A DNA stretch of 64,000 nucleotides from Pseudoglutamicibacter cumminsii (lineage in GTDB: Bacteria; Actinomycetota; Actinomycetes; Actinomycetales; Micrococcaceae). The first letter of the stretch is position 1. Each line of letters starts with the position of its first letter. Below are positions 54,165 through 62,839 of the stretch, piece after piece. The DNA is taken from assembly GCF_016907775.1 (NCBI RefSeq), contig NZ_JAFBCO010000001.1:248001-312000 (forward strand), read 5' to 3'. The translations under genes were made by a program, and so were the position numbers. Below the pieces are notes generated by a model. It made no database searches, was not told the DNA's origin, and saw only the letters and a list, made by a program, of their open reading frames with translations.

Positions 54165-54406
54165 AGTTTCCCTTTCACGGTAAAACGGTTGGCGCGTCCA
54201 TGGCGCTGATCGCAAGACTCGTCGCGGGGCTACCCACAGTGGCATACATCGTGGAGAGCGAAAACTGATTCGCAGAATGCAGCGCGCCGTAAAGGTTCGT
54301 AAAGAAGGTATAACCCAATTCTGAATTGATCCTGAAAACCCGCTAGAGCGTCGCTGAAGGGACGCGTAGAGGTTCCCGGGAGCGCAGGTTGGGGCCGCGA
54401 TACCGA

Positions 54407-54916
54407 CTACGTATGGTCCCCGGCGAGCGCCCTATATTCCTGGGTTGCCGGCTTCCAGAACCCAGCCCGATGCGCGAGCAGCTCCTTGAAATGCCGCGGA
54501 GTCACCTCATCCAAAGCAGCGATGTAGCCAGGCACCATCTCGCGCGGGAGCCGCAACCCCATCGTGAGATGAGGGATCCAATCGATACGGTGATCATCCG
54601 GGTTCAGAGCGCTGATCTCGCGGGCCGCATGCCGCATCGGCTCCCCCGTTTCGAGCAGCCACGCGACGGTTTGCTTGCGGCGCGTACCGAAAATCACGGT
54701 TCCGACCCGCTGAAAATCCGCGGGGACAACGCCCGGCAACACCTCGGCGGCGCGATCAACGGCGGCGGGCGACATGTCGTGCGAAAAAGAGATGGTGATG
54801 TGCGGGGTCTGGTTCTGGCGCGGGAAACCGCGGGCTTCGAGGGCGTCGAAAATCTCGCGCACCTGCCGCTCCTGCTCAGGCGACAAATACATCAAGATGT
54901 TCTGCGGTGACGCCAC
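54407..54916 (-). CDS. 2'-5' RNA ligase superfamily protein
   Basis: 169 residues with the two HxTx motifs of the 2H phosphoesterase/ligase superfamily: HITIS (about residue 39) and HLTMG (about residue 116). Members act on cyclic phosphates or 2'-5' linkages in RNA; the substrate is unknown here. The GTG start at 54916 has GGAGGAGG four bases upstream. It stands alone. Confidence 0.85.
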   Translation of the reverse strand: MASPQNILMYLSPEQERQVREIFDALEARGFPRQNQTPHITISFSHDMSPAAVDRAAEVLPGVVPADFQRVGTVIFGTRRKQTVAWLLETGEPMRHAAREISALNPDDHRIDWIPHLTMGLRLPREMVPGYIAALDEVTPRHFKELLAHRAGFWKPATQEYRALAGDHT

Positions 54917-54964
54917 GAAACCTCCTCCCGCGTTCGCTTACAGACCCTATCCACTGGTGAGAAT

Positions 54965-55366
54965 TTAGCCGCGCAGCACCCGCGGGTTCCGCATGACCAT
55001 CGCGGTCCCCTCGAAGAAACCGAGCCGCTCATAGTAGCCAATCAGGTGGTCGTCGCACGCCAGGTCGATCGAATACATGCCGTCGAGGCTGGCCACGATG
55101 CGGCGCACCAGCTCCTGGCCGATTCCCTGGCTTTGATACTCCGGCAAGACCTCAAGCCACGGGATGAACGCGGTGAGGACGCCGTCGCTGATCGCGTTAA
55201 TGTAGCCGACGACGCGCTCGCCATCGAGCGCCCACACGCGCCGGTACGAGCCGTCCATGACGTCCACGAGCTGTTGCGCGCTCGGCGGGGTCGGCCAGCC
55301 GACAAAGAAACCCTCCCCGACCTGCTCGGCTCGGATAGCGCCTGGCTCATCGAGGTAAGTGATCAT
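54965..55366 (-). CDS. GNAT family N-acetyltransferase
   Basis: 133 residues, a compact GNAT domain. The acetyl-CoA pyrophosphate loop is in LEVLPEYQSQGIGQELVRRIV, and YYERLGFFEG is the usual C-terminal helix and strand. The acceptor substrate cannot be told from sequence. Confidence 0.88.
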   Translation of the reverse strand: MITYLDEPGAIRAEQVGEGFFVGWPTPPSAQQLVDVMDGSYRRVWALDGERVVGYINAISDGVLTAFIPWLEVLPEYQSQGIGQELVRRIVASLDGMYSIDLACDDHLIGYYERLGFFEGTAMVMRNPRVLRG

Positions 55367-55403
55367 GCGGTCACCCTGTCTTCCTTAAACGTTGTTGCTT
55401 TCC

Positions 55404-55772
55404 CTACGCGTTCTCTTGCAACCAAGCCGCCAGAACCGGAACGTGGGAATGTTCGACATCCTTGGCCGCCGTCAATAAGGTTACGTGAGCCTTGTGCGAC
55501 AGCTCCTCAGCGAGTTCCGCGGCCGCATCATTCTCGTCCAATTCCGCGCGGTAACAATTCTTGAACTCGTCCCAACGTTCTTGCGGCGCCTCATGAAACC
55601 ACTTGCGAAACGCGTTGCTCGGGGCGGCGTCCTTAGCCCACACGTCATAGTCGAGTGCTTCCTTCTTAATCCCGCGCGGCCACAGCCTGTCAGTCAAAAC
55701 GCGGGTACCTTTGGTCGGTTCCATTTCCCCATAGACACGACGAAACGTCCACTTAGCGCTCAATGAGCCCAC
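55404..55772 (-). CDS. DUF488 (YeaO-like) family protein
   Basis: 122 residues. RVLTDRLWPRGIKKEAL and FRKWFHEAPQERWDEFKNCYRAEL are the family hallmarks, and the end VTLLTAAKDVEHSHVPVLAAWL fits. The GTG start at 55772 has GGGAGGG five bases upstream. Function is not established. Confidence 0.88.
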   Translation of the reverse strand: MGSLSAKWTFRRVYGEMEPTKGTRVLTDRLWPRGIKKEALDYDVWAKDAAPSNAFRKWFHEAPQERWDEFKNCYRAELDENDAAAELAEELSHKAHVTLLTAAKDVEHSHVPVLAAWLQENA

Positions 55773-55938
55773 GGTTACCCTCCCGAACGGTTTCGGACAA
55801 CGGCACTTGTTGACGCCAGCGCTTGTTTACGCCTGCGCTTGCCGGTCGCTATCTACCTTAGTAACTCTCCCGGGGAGTCCAGGCTTGAGCCGCACCGCAT
55901 AGGATCGGAGGTGAAGCATCTGCGAACGAGGAGGCCGC

Positions 55939-56799
55939 ATGACGTTGAACATCGCGCTGATCGGATACGGCGGGATCGCTTCCCGAGTCGCCGCCGCGGT
56001 TCGCGACATGCACGACGTTGAACTCGTGGGCGCAATCGTGCGCACGCCAGGGCAAGCAGCCGACGACGGCGTTGCTGAGCTGAGCCTGAACGATGCGCTT
56101 GCGGACGGCGCGGCTGAGTGCAGCGCGGATGCGGGCGGAGAATCTGCCCGGCGCGTGGATCTGTTCGTTGAATGCGCCGGAGTACCCGCCGTGACTGAAT
56201 ACGGTCCCGCGATCGTTGCGGCCGGCAAAGACCTGTTGATCACCAGTGTTGGGGCGCTCGCTGACCCGCAACTACGCCGAACCCTGCTCGATGACGGGCC
56301 GGGCCGCGTGTACGTGACGAACGGCGCGATCGGTGGGCTCGACATCCTCGCAGGTGCAGCACGCGACGGCGGCCTAGACTCCGTGGTTTTGGAAACCCGG
56401 AAAGCGCCGGCCAGCTTGATCCAGCCGTGGATGGACGACGGCCTCACCGAACAGCTCCGGGGCGGTTCCGCGATCCGGGACGGCAAGACCACTGAACCGA
56501 TCGTTCTCTACGAGGGTGACGTGGCCGGGGCTATCGACAAATTCCCCGCGAACCTCAACGTCGCCGTAGCCCTCGCCCACGCAACCGGAATGTGGGAAGA
56601 CACAGTCGTGAAACTCATCGCCGACCCCGCCGCAGACCAAACCAAACACACCATCACAGCTGCTGGCGCATCGGGCACCTACCAATTCGAGATCACTAAC
56701 AATCCCCTACCGGATTCCCCGGCAACCAGCGGGATCGTGGTGGACTCAGTCATCACAGGCATCCGGACCATCGCCGGCGAGTCCGGAGTCAGTATCTGA
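55939..56799 (+). CDS. L-aspartate dehydrogenase-like protein
   Basis: 286 residues. An N-terminal Rossmann fold (IALIGYGGIASRVAAAVRD) binds NAD(P). The C-terminal part has the aspartate-dehydrogenase (NadX/DUF108) pattern: TNGAIGGLDILAGAARDGGLDSVVLETRKAP, FPANLNVAVALAHATG, and FEITNNPLPDSPATSGIV. Known members oxidise L-aspartate to iminoaspartate, which can feed NAD synthesis. No nad genes are adjacent. ATG 55939 has GAGGAGG upstream. Confidence 0.83.
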   Translation: MTLNIALIGYGGIASRVAAAVRDMHDVELVGAIVRTPGQAADDGVAELSLNDALADGAAECSADAGGESARRVDLFVECAGVPAVTEYGPAIVAAGKDLLITSVGALADPQLRRTLLDDGPGRVYVTNGAIGGLDILAGAARDGGLDSVVLETRKAPASLIQPWMDDGLTEQLRGGSAIRDGKTTEPIVLYEGDVAGAIDKFPANLNVAVALAHATGMWEDTVVKLIADPAADQTKHTITAAGASGTYQFEITNNPLPDSPATSGIVVDSVITGIRTIAGESGVSI

Positions 56800-56828
56800 G
56801 CGGCGGGCACCGTCACCTGCCGGCACAC

Positions 56829-57620
56829 TCACCAGCCGTAGTCCTTTAGGCGTTGCTCGTTACGCTCAACGATCTCGAGCATGTACCGCACGGCTTCTTG
56901 CTCTTCACGGAAATCCCGCACGGCTTGGGCACGACCGCGCTCCACAACGTACACGTGGTAGGCCCCATCAGACTTTTCGAGCACGGTAGCCCCCTCGTGC
57001 GGCTCACCATCGACCACATAAGCATCCGGCCGGGACGCGTGCTTGTCGATGTAGCGGCGCAAGTCATACCTGTCCGAGCAAGTGAAAGCATCGACCTCGA
57101 ACTGATCGCGCAGCAGCCGCAAGCGCTTCTTAGCCAGGCCGTCCCGGTACACAATCGTGATCATCGCCGTGTATTCGCCCGTGCTGCGATCAACTGACAC
57201 AACATCCTCACGGCGCAACTCCATCCAGCCACGAAACGCGCGGTACACCACCAGTTCGTTCATGCCCGCATACAACCTGAACGAAGCGAACATATAGGCG
57301 AGCAAAAGCAATACGACCCCGAGCGCCAGATAACCAACGCCCGTGAGTGTGTGCGTCGTCGGGTCCTCACCCTCGGGACCGAGCAGATACATCCACACAA
57401 CTTTCACCACCTGCGCGGCGCCAAACAGCCCCGGCAAGAGAACAAAGTGCAGCCCATATTTCTGCACCTCACCCGCATCAGGTTGCCTACCGACGGTCGG
57501 CTTACGATGCCTGATGTACAGCAGGAAGGCGACCGTCGCGGCCGGGATCCCGGCCGTGATCAACAGGTGCGGCACCAGAGCAGGCCAGACCTCGCGCAGA
57601 ATGTCGTTCACGAACCTCAC
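56829..57620 (-). CDS. Membrane protein of unknown function, 263 residues
   Basis: Three spans lie in the N-terminal half (about 15-35, 60-80, 92-115). A cytoplasmic beta-rich domain follows (LYAGMNELVVYRAFRGWMELRREDVVSVDRSTGEYTAMITIVYRDG), PH-like in pattern, and a helical end (FREEQEAVRYMLEIVERNEQRL). I do not recognise a named family. The GTG start is at 57620; GTG 57611 is an alternative. Confidence 0.7.
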   Translation of the reverse strand: MRFVNDILREVWPALVPHLLITAGIPAATVAFLLYIRHRKPTVGRQPDAGEVQKYGLHFVLLPGLFGAAQVVKVVWMYLLGPEGEDPTTHTLTGVGYLALGVVLLLLAYMFASFRLYAGMNELVVYRAFRGWMELRREDVVSVDRSTGEYTAMITIVYRDGLAKKRLRLLRDQFEVDAFTCSDRYDLRRYIDKHASRPDAYVVDGEPHEGATVLEKSDGAYHVYVVERGRAQAVRDFREEQEAVRYMLEIVERNEQRLKDYGW

Positions 57621-57661
57621 TCTAGCGAGCGTTTGTGGGCGGCGACTAGGCTTGGCGCGCG

Positions 57662-59587
57662 CTACGAAGCTGGCGTGTGCGCGTGGCCGTGATTGTGGAT
57701 GTGGATGTGCGGCTGGTGTGCGGCCCGCAAGCCGTTGAGGATCACGAGCACCTCGGTGAGTTCGTGTGCGAGCACCACCGCCGCGAGGCTCATGACCCCG
57801 AAGAACGACAGCGGCAACAACAGCACGATCAACGCAAGTGAAACCGCAAGGTTCTGGTTCATGATCCGCCGGCCGCGACGCGCGTGGGCGAAAGCCCGCG
57901 GCAGCAAGCGGATGTCCGTGCCGGTGAAGGCGATGTCAGCGGACTCGATCGCAACATCCGCGCCACCGGCACCCATCGCAATACCGATGTCAGCCACGGC
58001 GAGCGCTGGCGCATCGTTGATGCCGTCGCCAATCATCGCAACCTGGCTGAGCTCCTCAACCGCCGCGACCTTGTCTTCCGGACGCAGTTCAGCACGCACG
58101 TCCGTGATGCCAGCTTGGGCCGCGATCGCTTTTGCGGTGCGAGCATTGTCGCCGGTCAGCATCGTGATTCCGATGCCCTGCTTCTTCAACGCGGCCACCG
58201 CATCGGCCGCCCCTTCACGGAGCTCATCGCGCACGCCGATCACCGCAACAGCCTCGCCGTTGACATGCAGGACCACGGTGGTCATGCCGTCCTCTTCCAG
58301 CTCGGCGGTGTCAGTGGCGAGCGGACCGGGGCTCAGCCATCGTGGGCTACCGATAGCGATGCGGTCGCCGCCAACCCAGCCTTCGATGCCGCTGCCGGCT
58401 TGCTCCGTGACGTCCGTCGCGATGGGGACGACTGGCGCGGCGGTGGTGATGGCGGTGGCGATCGGGTGGGAGCTGTGTTGCTCGAGGGCGGCGGCCCATT
58501 CCAGTGCAACGTCCATGGTCACACTCGGGACGGAGCGGACTGCGGCGACTTGTGGTTTGCCGCGGGTGAGGGTTCCGGTTTTATCGATCGCGATATGACG
58601 GATGGTTCCGAACCGTTCAAACGCGGCACCGGATTTGATGATCACGCCGTACTTGCTGGCCCCACCGACCGCCGCGATCACGGTGAGTGGGACGGCGATT
58701 GCGAGCGCACACGGAGACGCCGCCACGAGCACGGTGAGGGCGCGAGTGATCCACAGCTCTGGGTCACCTAGGAGTGAACCGACTACGGCGATGAGTGCCG
58801 CGAGGACGAGGACCCCCGGCACGAGCGGTGTAGCGATGCGGTCAGCGATGCGCGCACGTTCCCCGCGTTCGTTTTGTGCTCCTTGCACGAGCGAGACGAT
58901 GGTCGTGAGCGAGTTATCGGTTCCTGGCGCGGTGGCCTGGATTTCCAGTGGCGTTGTGGTTGCGATGGAGCCGGCGCTGATGTGTTCGCCTTGTTCGACG
59001 CTGAACGGCATGGATTCGCCGGTGATGGCGCTGGTGTCGATGTCGGTGCGGCTGGTGATCAGGGTGCCGTCCGTGGGGACGCGTTCGCCTGGGCGGATGA
59101 GGATGTGGTCCCCTACCGTGAGTTCGGCGGTGGGGATGGTGATGGTGGTGTCGCCGCGGCGGATGGTCGCTTGGTCTGGTGTGAGGTCGAGGAGGGCGCG
59201 TAGGCTGCCTTGGGCTTTAGCCATCGCTTTATCTTCGAGCGCTTCAGCGATGGAGAACAGGAACACGAGTGCTGCAGCTTCCCCAACGTAGCCGAGGGTC
59301 ACGGCACCAACGGCGCTGATCGTCATGAGGAGAGCGACGCCGATTTTGCCTTTGAATAGGCGTTTGAGGGCGTCGGGCACGAAGGTTGCCGCGCCGATGA
59401 TGAGGCTAGCCCAGTAGAGGAGATGTTCGGCGGCTTCGTAGCCGAGCAGGCCGGTGATGAAACCAGCGACGAGCAGCAACCCCGAGGTGAGTGGCACGAG
59501 GATTTCGATGTCCCGCCACCACGGGACTGTTTTGACGTCGATGCCTTCCATGACGATGTCGCCGCCGCAACCGCACGCCGAGCTCAT
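57662..59587 (-). CDS. Heavy-metal P-type ATPase
   Basis: 641 residues of a P1B-type cation pump. Motifs in order: ITGESMPFS, the metal-site SPCALAIAVP, DKTGTLTRG with the phosphorylated Asp, the SSHPIA loop for nucleotide binding, and GDGINDAPALAVADIGIAMG. The N-terminus has only CGCGG and no HMA domain. The C-terminus is His-rich (HQPHIHIHNHGHAH). The SPC motif with this layout fits zinc/cadmium/lead or cobalt efflux. ATG 59587 has AGGAGG upstream. Confidence 0.9.
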   Translation of the reverse strand: MSSACGCGGDIVMEGIDVKTVPWWRDIEILVPLTSGLLLVAGFITGLLGYEAAEHLLYWASLIIGAATFVPDALKRLFKGKIGVALLMTISAVGAVTLGYVGEAAALVFLFSIAEALEDKAMAKAQGSLRALLDLTPDQATIRRGDTTITIPTAELTVGDHILIRPGERVPTDGTLITSRTDIDTSAITGESMPFSVEQGEHISAGSIATTTPLEIQATAPGTDNSLTTIVSLVQGAQNERGERARIADRIATPLVPGVLVLAALIAVVGSLLGDPELWITRALTVLVAASPCALAIAVPLTVIAAVGGASKYGVIIKSGAAFERFGTIRHIAIDKTGTLTRGKPQVAAVRSVPSVTMDVALEWAAALEQHSSHPIATAITTAAPVVPIATDVTEQAGSGIEGWVGGDRIAIGSPRWLSPGPLATDTAELEEDGMTTVVLHVNGEAVAVIGVRDELREGAADAVAALKKQGIGITMLTGDNARTAKAIAAQAGITDVRAELRPEDKVAAVEELSQVAMIGDGINDAPALAVADIGIAMGAGGADVAIESADIAFTGTDIRLLPRAFAHARRGRRIMNQNLAVSLALIVLLLPLSFFGVMSLAAVVLAHELTEVLVILNGLRAAHQPHIHIHNHGHAHTPAS

Positions 59588-59871
59588 ATGACCCTCCTCC
59601 TTGTCGAGACCGGCTGATGAAACCGAACGGGGATCCGGTTCATGAATGGCCGGTTAACCTGTTTCCAGGCTAGCCCCGCAGAGGCGGGAAACGGGCATTT
59701 ATACGTGATGCAGGGCACATCGTCAGAAACATATGTAATTTACTTTTTTGCCCTAGCTACAGCTGAAAATGACATCGATTTTCAAGAGGGTTTTTTGGGG
59801 GGCTATGCACAGCTTTGAGACTGGTGACTTATATCTCATTTGACCGAAACTGATGCCCCCGGAGTACCCAC
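59588..59871. other. 284-base gap, AT-rich
   Basis: No gene is seen. Base composition drops (T-rich around 59731-59800), marking the border between the core genes and the decayed patch that follows. Confidence 0.5.
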
Positions 59872-60389
59872 GTGTCTAAGAGACTCGCATCTGTTTTCCT
59901 CCTCAGCGGCGCTCTGTTGCTCACAGCCTGCGGCGGCTCAGGCGACACTTCCGGCGATGGCGGCAACGTATCCGCTGAAGCCACCACGGAAACGAGGGAA
60001 CGGAAAACAAAGCAGCAGAAGAGAACAAGAGTGACAAGCAGCTCTTCGAGATTGGCGAGACCGTCGACATCGAGGCAGCTGTCATGGACTACTCCATCAT
60101 GGTGAAGTCGGTTGAATTCACCAAAGAGTTCCAGGGCATGTCCTATGACGAGTACGTGATCGGCGCACCAGACAACACGATGTTCGTGGTCGCCAACGTG
60201 GTCATCGCCAACACCAGCGATGAACCGATCATCCCCGAAGAACGTGTCCTCAACCCCAAGCTCGCCACAAAAATCGCGCATCGACTGCGCAGCCCAGCTC
60301 ATGAGTTCGCTCCCGAGACGCGTCCCTCGTGTGTCAGCAGAGATCACGACGCCGCCGACTCCCGCGATCGAGGCACCATCGGGGCGTAG
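59872..60389 (+). pseudogene. Frameshifted DUF4352-like lipoprotein
   Basis: GTG 59872 opens a lipoprotein signal (MSKRLASVFLLSGALLLTAC) and a Gly/Ser/Asp linker. The frame then fails near 59985-60010. In the next frame the codons read ENKAAEENKSDKQLFEIGETVDIEAAV and continue into MDYSIMVKSVEFTKEFQG ... MFVVANVVIANTSDEPI, as an intact DUF4352-type domain would. After about 60250 the sequence stops looking like that domain, and a GNAT remnant lies on the other strand. So this is a frameshifted, 3'-truncated gene. Confidence 0.7.
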
Positions 60390-60407
60390 CACCGTTCGGT
60401 TGGTCAT
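60270..60407 (-). pseudogene. GNAT acetyltransferase remnant
   Basis: Forty-six codons (VGGVVISADTRGTRLGSELM, SWAAQSMRDF) match the acetyl-CoA-binding segment of a GNAT enzyme, with both ends missing. It runs head-on into the truncated lipoprotein gene at about 60265, which looks like a recombination joint. Confidence 0.55.
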
Positions 60408-60667
60408 ACCACTTGTAGCGGCGAAATAGCTTCAACCGTGTTCTTCAACGCGCGACGCTGCCACCGCAACTCGTAGTTCGACTGAAGATTCATCCAAAAC
60501 TCCTCGGACGTCCCGAAATACCGCGCCAGTCGTATCGCAGTATCGGCGATAATACCTCGCTTGCCATGCACGATCTCGTTGATCCGACGAGGCGGCACCC
60601 CAATCGCAACGGCGAGCTTATGCTGCGTGATCCCGAATCTCTCAATGAGTCCGTTCTTTAGCAGCAC
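60404..60667 (-). CDS. HigA-family antitoxin-like protein, N-terminally short, orphan
   Basis: 87 residues with the XRE-type helix-turn-helix typical of HigA (GITQHKLAVAIGVPPRRINEIVHGKRG) and the ending RLARYFGTSEEFWMNLQSNYEL. Family members usually begin with a PxHPGE-type stretch, missing here. The start is a GTG overlapping the upstream membrane gene by 26 bases. No HigB toxin gene is beside it. It may be a working orphan regulator or a 5'-truncated relic. Confidence 0.7.
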   Translation of the reverse strand: MLLKNGLIERFGITQHKLAVAIGVPPRRINEIVHGKRGIIADTAIRLARYFGTSEEFWMNLQSNYELRWQRRALKNTVEAISPLQVV

Positions 60668-60995
60668 CCACGCGTCCTACCACCGCGACAACAACGCCCA
60701 CGATGTAGGACTCAATCACCCCAAGGGCACACAGCAAAAACAGTATCCAGGAAAGCTCTAATGCTTCCCGCCCCATAAACACGGTAAAGACGGATTTCAC
60801 GCTCTCCTGGCTGTCACCGCCATCGACCAGAAAGAAGCCGGCTAGGGAGAGAAACACGGTCATCGCGATGAAGGCCCAGGACTCGCGCCACCCGAAGGTC
60901 TTATACGGCCTTTCCTTCACGGTGCGCACGGGGATAAACCACAAACCAAGAAGCGCAACTGCAACGATGGCCGCAAGCGGAGCTGATGTGGACAC
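60642..60995 (-). CDS. Small membrane protein, possibly a frameshifted relic
   Basis: 117 residues with three hydrophobic segments. Its GTG start has no proper ribosome-binding spacing. Just upstream, ATG 61008 (ATGAGCTAC) in another frame matches the start region of the fragment at 62743, so a small indel may have shifted this gene. It ends in the HigA-like gene. I do not recognise a family. Confidence 0.45.
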   Translation of the reverse strand: MSTSAPLAAIVAVALLGLWFIPVRTVKERPYKTFGWRESWAFIAMTVFLSLAGFFLVDGGDSQESVKSVFTVFMGREALELSWILFLLCALGVIESYIVGVVVAVVGRVGAAKERTH

Positions 60996-61025
60996 TCCTG
61001 TAGCTCATGCACCACATCCTACTTA

Positions 61026-61102
61026 CTAAACCAGGCGTAACCCTTCCCTACTCCAACAGCATTCCCACCGGGCATGGTTCGGACCGGACTTCGGTGGCAG
61101 GG
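61026..61102 (+). repeat. Diverged partial copy of the DUF1963 gene
   Basis: About 75 bases (CTAAACCAGGCGTAACCCTT ... CTTCGGTGGCAGG) match 62932-63004 inside the DUF1963 gene with few changes. The adjoining 60990-61026 also resembles 62716-62750. About 180 bases between the two matches are missing here. A relic of a duplicated segment. Confidence 0.8.
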
Positions 61103-61212
61103 CACCACGAGGATGGCGTCGCGGGTCCGAACAGCCTGCGACCCCGTGACGAGCGTTAGCCCAGCAGCCGAGGCGCCACTTCAGTGCAAGCACCCACCCC
61201 CATAACCTAGAG

Positions 61213-61220
61213 TGCTAGCA
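61213..61220. promoter_or_regulatory. Palindrome at the RHH gene start
   Basis: TGCTAGCA lies nine bases before ATG 61229, beside the AT-rich TTCTATATAT. Candidate operator for the RHH protein; also close enough to the start to suggest a short or absent leader. Confidence 0.35.
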
Positions 61221-61228
61221 TTCTATAT

Positions 61229-61372
61229 ATGGCCGAGAAGTCCCAGTTCAACGTCTATCTGCCGCGCGAGCTCGTCACACAGGTGAAGCACCGCGCCGTA
61301 GATGAGAACACCAGCCTGTCCGCGCTCGTCGAGAAGGCGCTGACCGAGTACCTGCAGAAGGAGCAGTCATGA
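61229..61372 (+). CDS. Ribbon-helix-helix protein, CopG-like, 47 residues
   Basis: A short gene: [20 protein letters not shown], then [24 protein letters not shown]. The strand FNVYLP followed by two helices is the RHH DNA-binding fold. Its stop shares ATGA with the VOC gene, so the two are coupled. The palindrome TGCTAGCA at 61213-61220, just before the start, could be its own operator. It probably represses the pair in the way of RHH autoregulators. Confidence 0.8.
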   Translation: MAEKSQFNVYLPRELVTQVKHRAVDENTSLSALVEKALTEYLQKEQS

Positions 61373-61941
61373 TCGTGCACCCCGTCATCACCACCCCGAA
61401 CCCGGAGCGATGGATCGCACTGCTGAAGGCGCTCGGCGCCTCGGTGTCCATGCACGACGACGGCACTCACCTGGCCGAGTTCGCCGGCGGTCGGCTCTCG
61501 GTCACCTCCGGAGACTCCCCCGGCGTGGAATTCGGCCTCGAAGAGGTCCGAGGCGAGCGGCCGGTGAAAAGCGGCGCGGTGCAGGTGGCCCCGCTGATGT
61601 TCACACCGCAGGTCGAGAAGACCGCACAGATGCTGGCGGACCAGGGGCTGCAGAGGCGGCTGACCTCGGACAGCGGCGACTGGGCAGACCTGGTCGGCGA
61701 CGGGATCGTGGGTGTGCACATCGGCCGGGAGGAGTCCACGGTGATGGCCTTTGAGGCCGCGGATGTCGGGGCCTTGAAGGAGCCGCTGGAGGGGGCCGGG
61801 TTCCGCGTGGCCCTGGTGGATGAGGCCTACGGCCGGACCCTGCACGTGGAGCATCCGGACGATCCCCGCCAGGAGGCTGAGATCTGGATCAACGAGACTC
61901 AGACCGACACCTACGGGTACACGCGGCACGAAGAGGACTGA
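61369..61941 (+). CDS. VOC (glyoxalase/bleomycin resistance) family protein
   Basis: 190 residues with two beta-alpha-beta units ([78 protein letters not shown]). Enzymatic role is unknown; VOC proteins include metal enzymes and antibiotic-binding proteins. It follows the RHH gene with a four-base overlap. It is more GC-rich than the flanking relics, so the pair may have been acquired together. Confidence 0.82.
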   Translation: MIVHPVITTPNPERWIALLKALGASVSMHDDGTHLAEFAGGRLSVTSGDSPGVEFGLEEVRGERPVKSGAVQVAPLMFTPQVEKTAQMLADQGLQRRLTSDSGDWADLVGDGIVGVHIGREESTVMAFEAADVGALKEPLEGAGFRVALVDEAYGRTLHVEHPDDPRQEAEIWINETQTDTYGYTRHEED

Positions 61942-62021
61942 GTCGGCCGCCGTCGAGAAGCCCTCAGGGGCAGGGACTCACACGTTAACGCGGAACTCGA
62001 CCGAGCTCCGACTGGGAACCA

Positions 62022-62640
62022 TCAGCGCCCGTGGTCGTGCGTGGCATCGGTTCGCTGGCGGTCCAGCCAGCGACTGAGCGCGTCGATCCACATGTCGAAG
62101 GCGTCGAGGTGCGCGTCATGGCTACCGCCATCGAGATCAATCCTGTCGGTCTGGGACCTGCGCCGAATCAAAGCTTCCCGATCACCGCTGCCTTTCACAT
62201 GCCCTTCCAGCATCACGAGCCATTTGACCAGGTCTGGTCGTGCCACCGCGACGAGGAACGCGGTATGGGCTCCCATCGACTGCCCGACGAGCACCGCGCG
62301 CTGCCGAGGGACGAGCTCCTCGAGCACTGCGACGACGTCTCCGACGAAGGCATCGCGCGACAAGTCATTGGGAAGCCGTGTACTCGCACCGTGCCCCCGC
62401 TGGTCCACGAGTAGCACCCGATATCCCGGTAACGCTTGCGCCGTTGGCAGCAGCTCGCGCGAGCTCCCCGCGAGATATGCGCCCATGCAGATTCCGAGGT
62501 AGCTTCCACCGGTAGCAAAATAGTCACGTAGCCCGCGGATGTCGCGGCCAAGGCCGTCGTCAAGCAATTGCCCGACCTGGATGCGGCACTGCCACGAGTG
62601 CCCCGGCCCGAACGGTGCGGATTATAACCATCCGACCACC
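62022..62640 (-). pseudogene. Chimera of a BPL_N-like fragment and an alpha/beta hydrolase fragment
   Basis: One frame on the minus strand joins two unrelated pieces. The first (about 62620-62465, SAPFGPGHSWQCRIQVGQLL, LRDYFATGGSYLGICMGAYLAG) resembles the glutamine-amidotransferase-like BPL_N domain. The second (LPGYRVLLVDQRGHGASTRL, VLVGQSMGAHTAF) is an alpha/beta hydrolase lacking its N-terminus. It then jumps to a C-terminal piece (GGSHDAHLDAFDMWIDAL), as if an inner part were deleted. It is probably non-functional. Confidence 0.6.
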
Positions 62641-62743
62641 CCAGACACAGCCCGCCCAGAGCAAAGAACGCCGCCTCTAACAGACTCAGGACAGGCACCA
62701 CGACGGGGTGGATAGGGACATTCCAGTAGCTCATCCACCGCAT
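62600..62743 (-). pseudogene. N-terminal fragment of a membrane protein
   Basis: MRWMSYWNVPIHPVVVPVLSLLEAAFFALGGLCLGWSDG gives a start and one membrane span, then runs into the BPL_N-like piece out of frame. The start region is similar to that upstream of the gene at 60642-60995. Confidence 0.4.
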
Positions 62744-62839
62744 CCCCCTTACAACCCTGGCTATCTACTGCAGCGTTCTTTCTTTTAAGTACAATCCCTG
62801 ATCAACCACCTTGTTTCCCTAGAGGAAGAACCAGCCACC

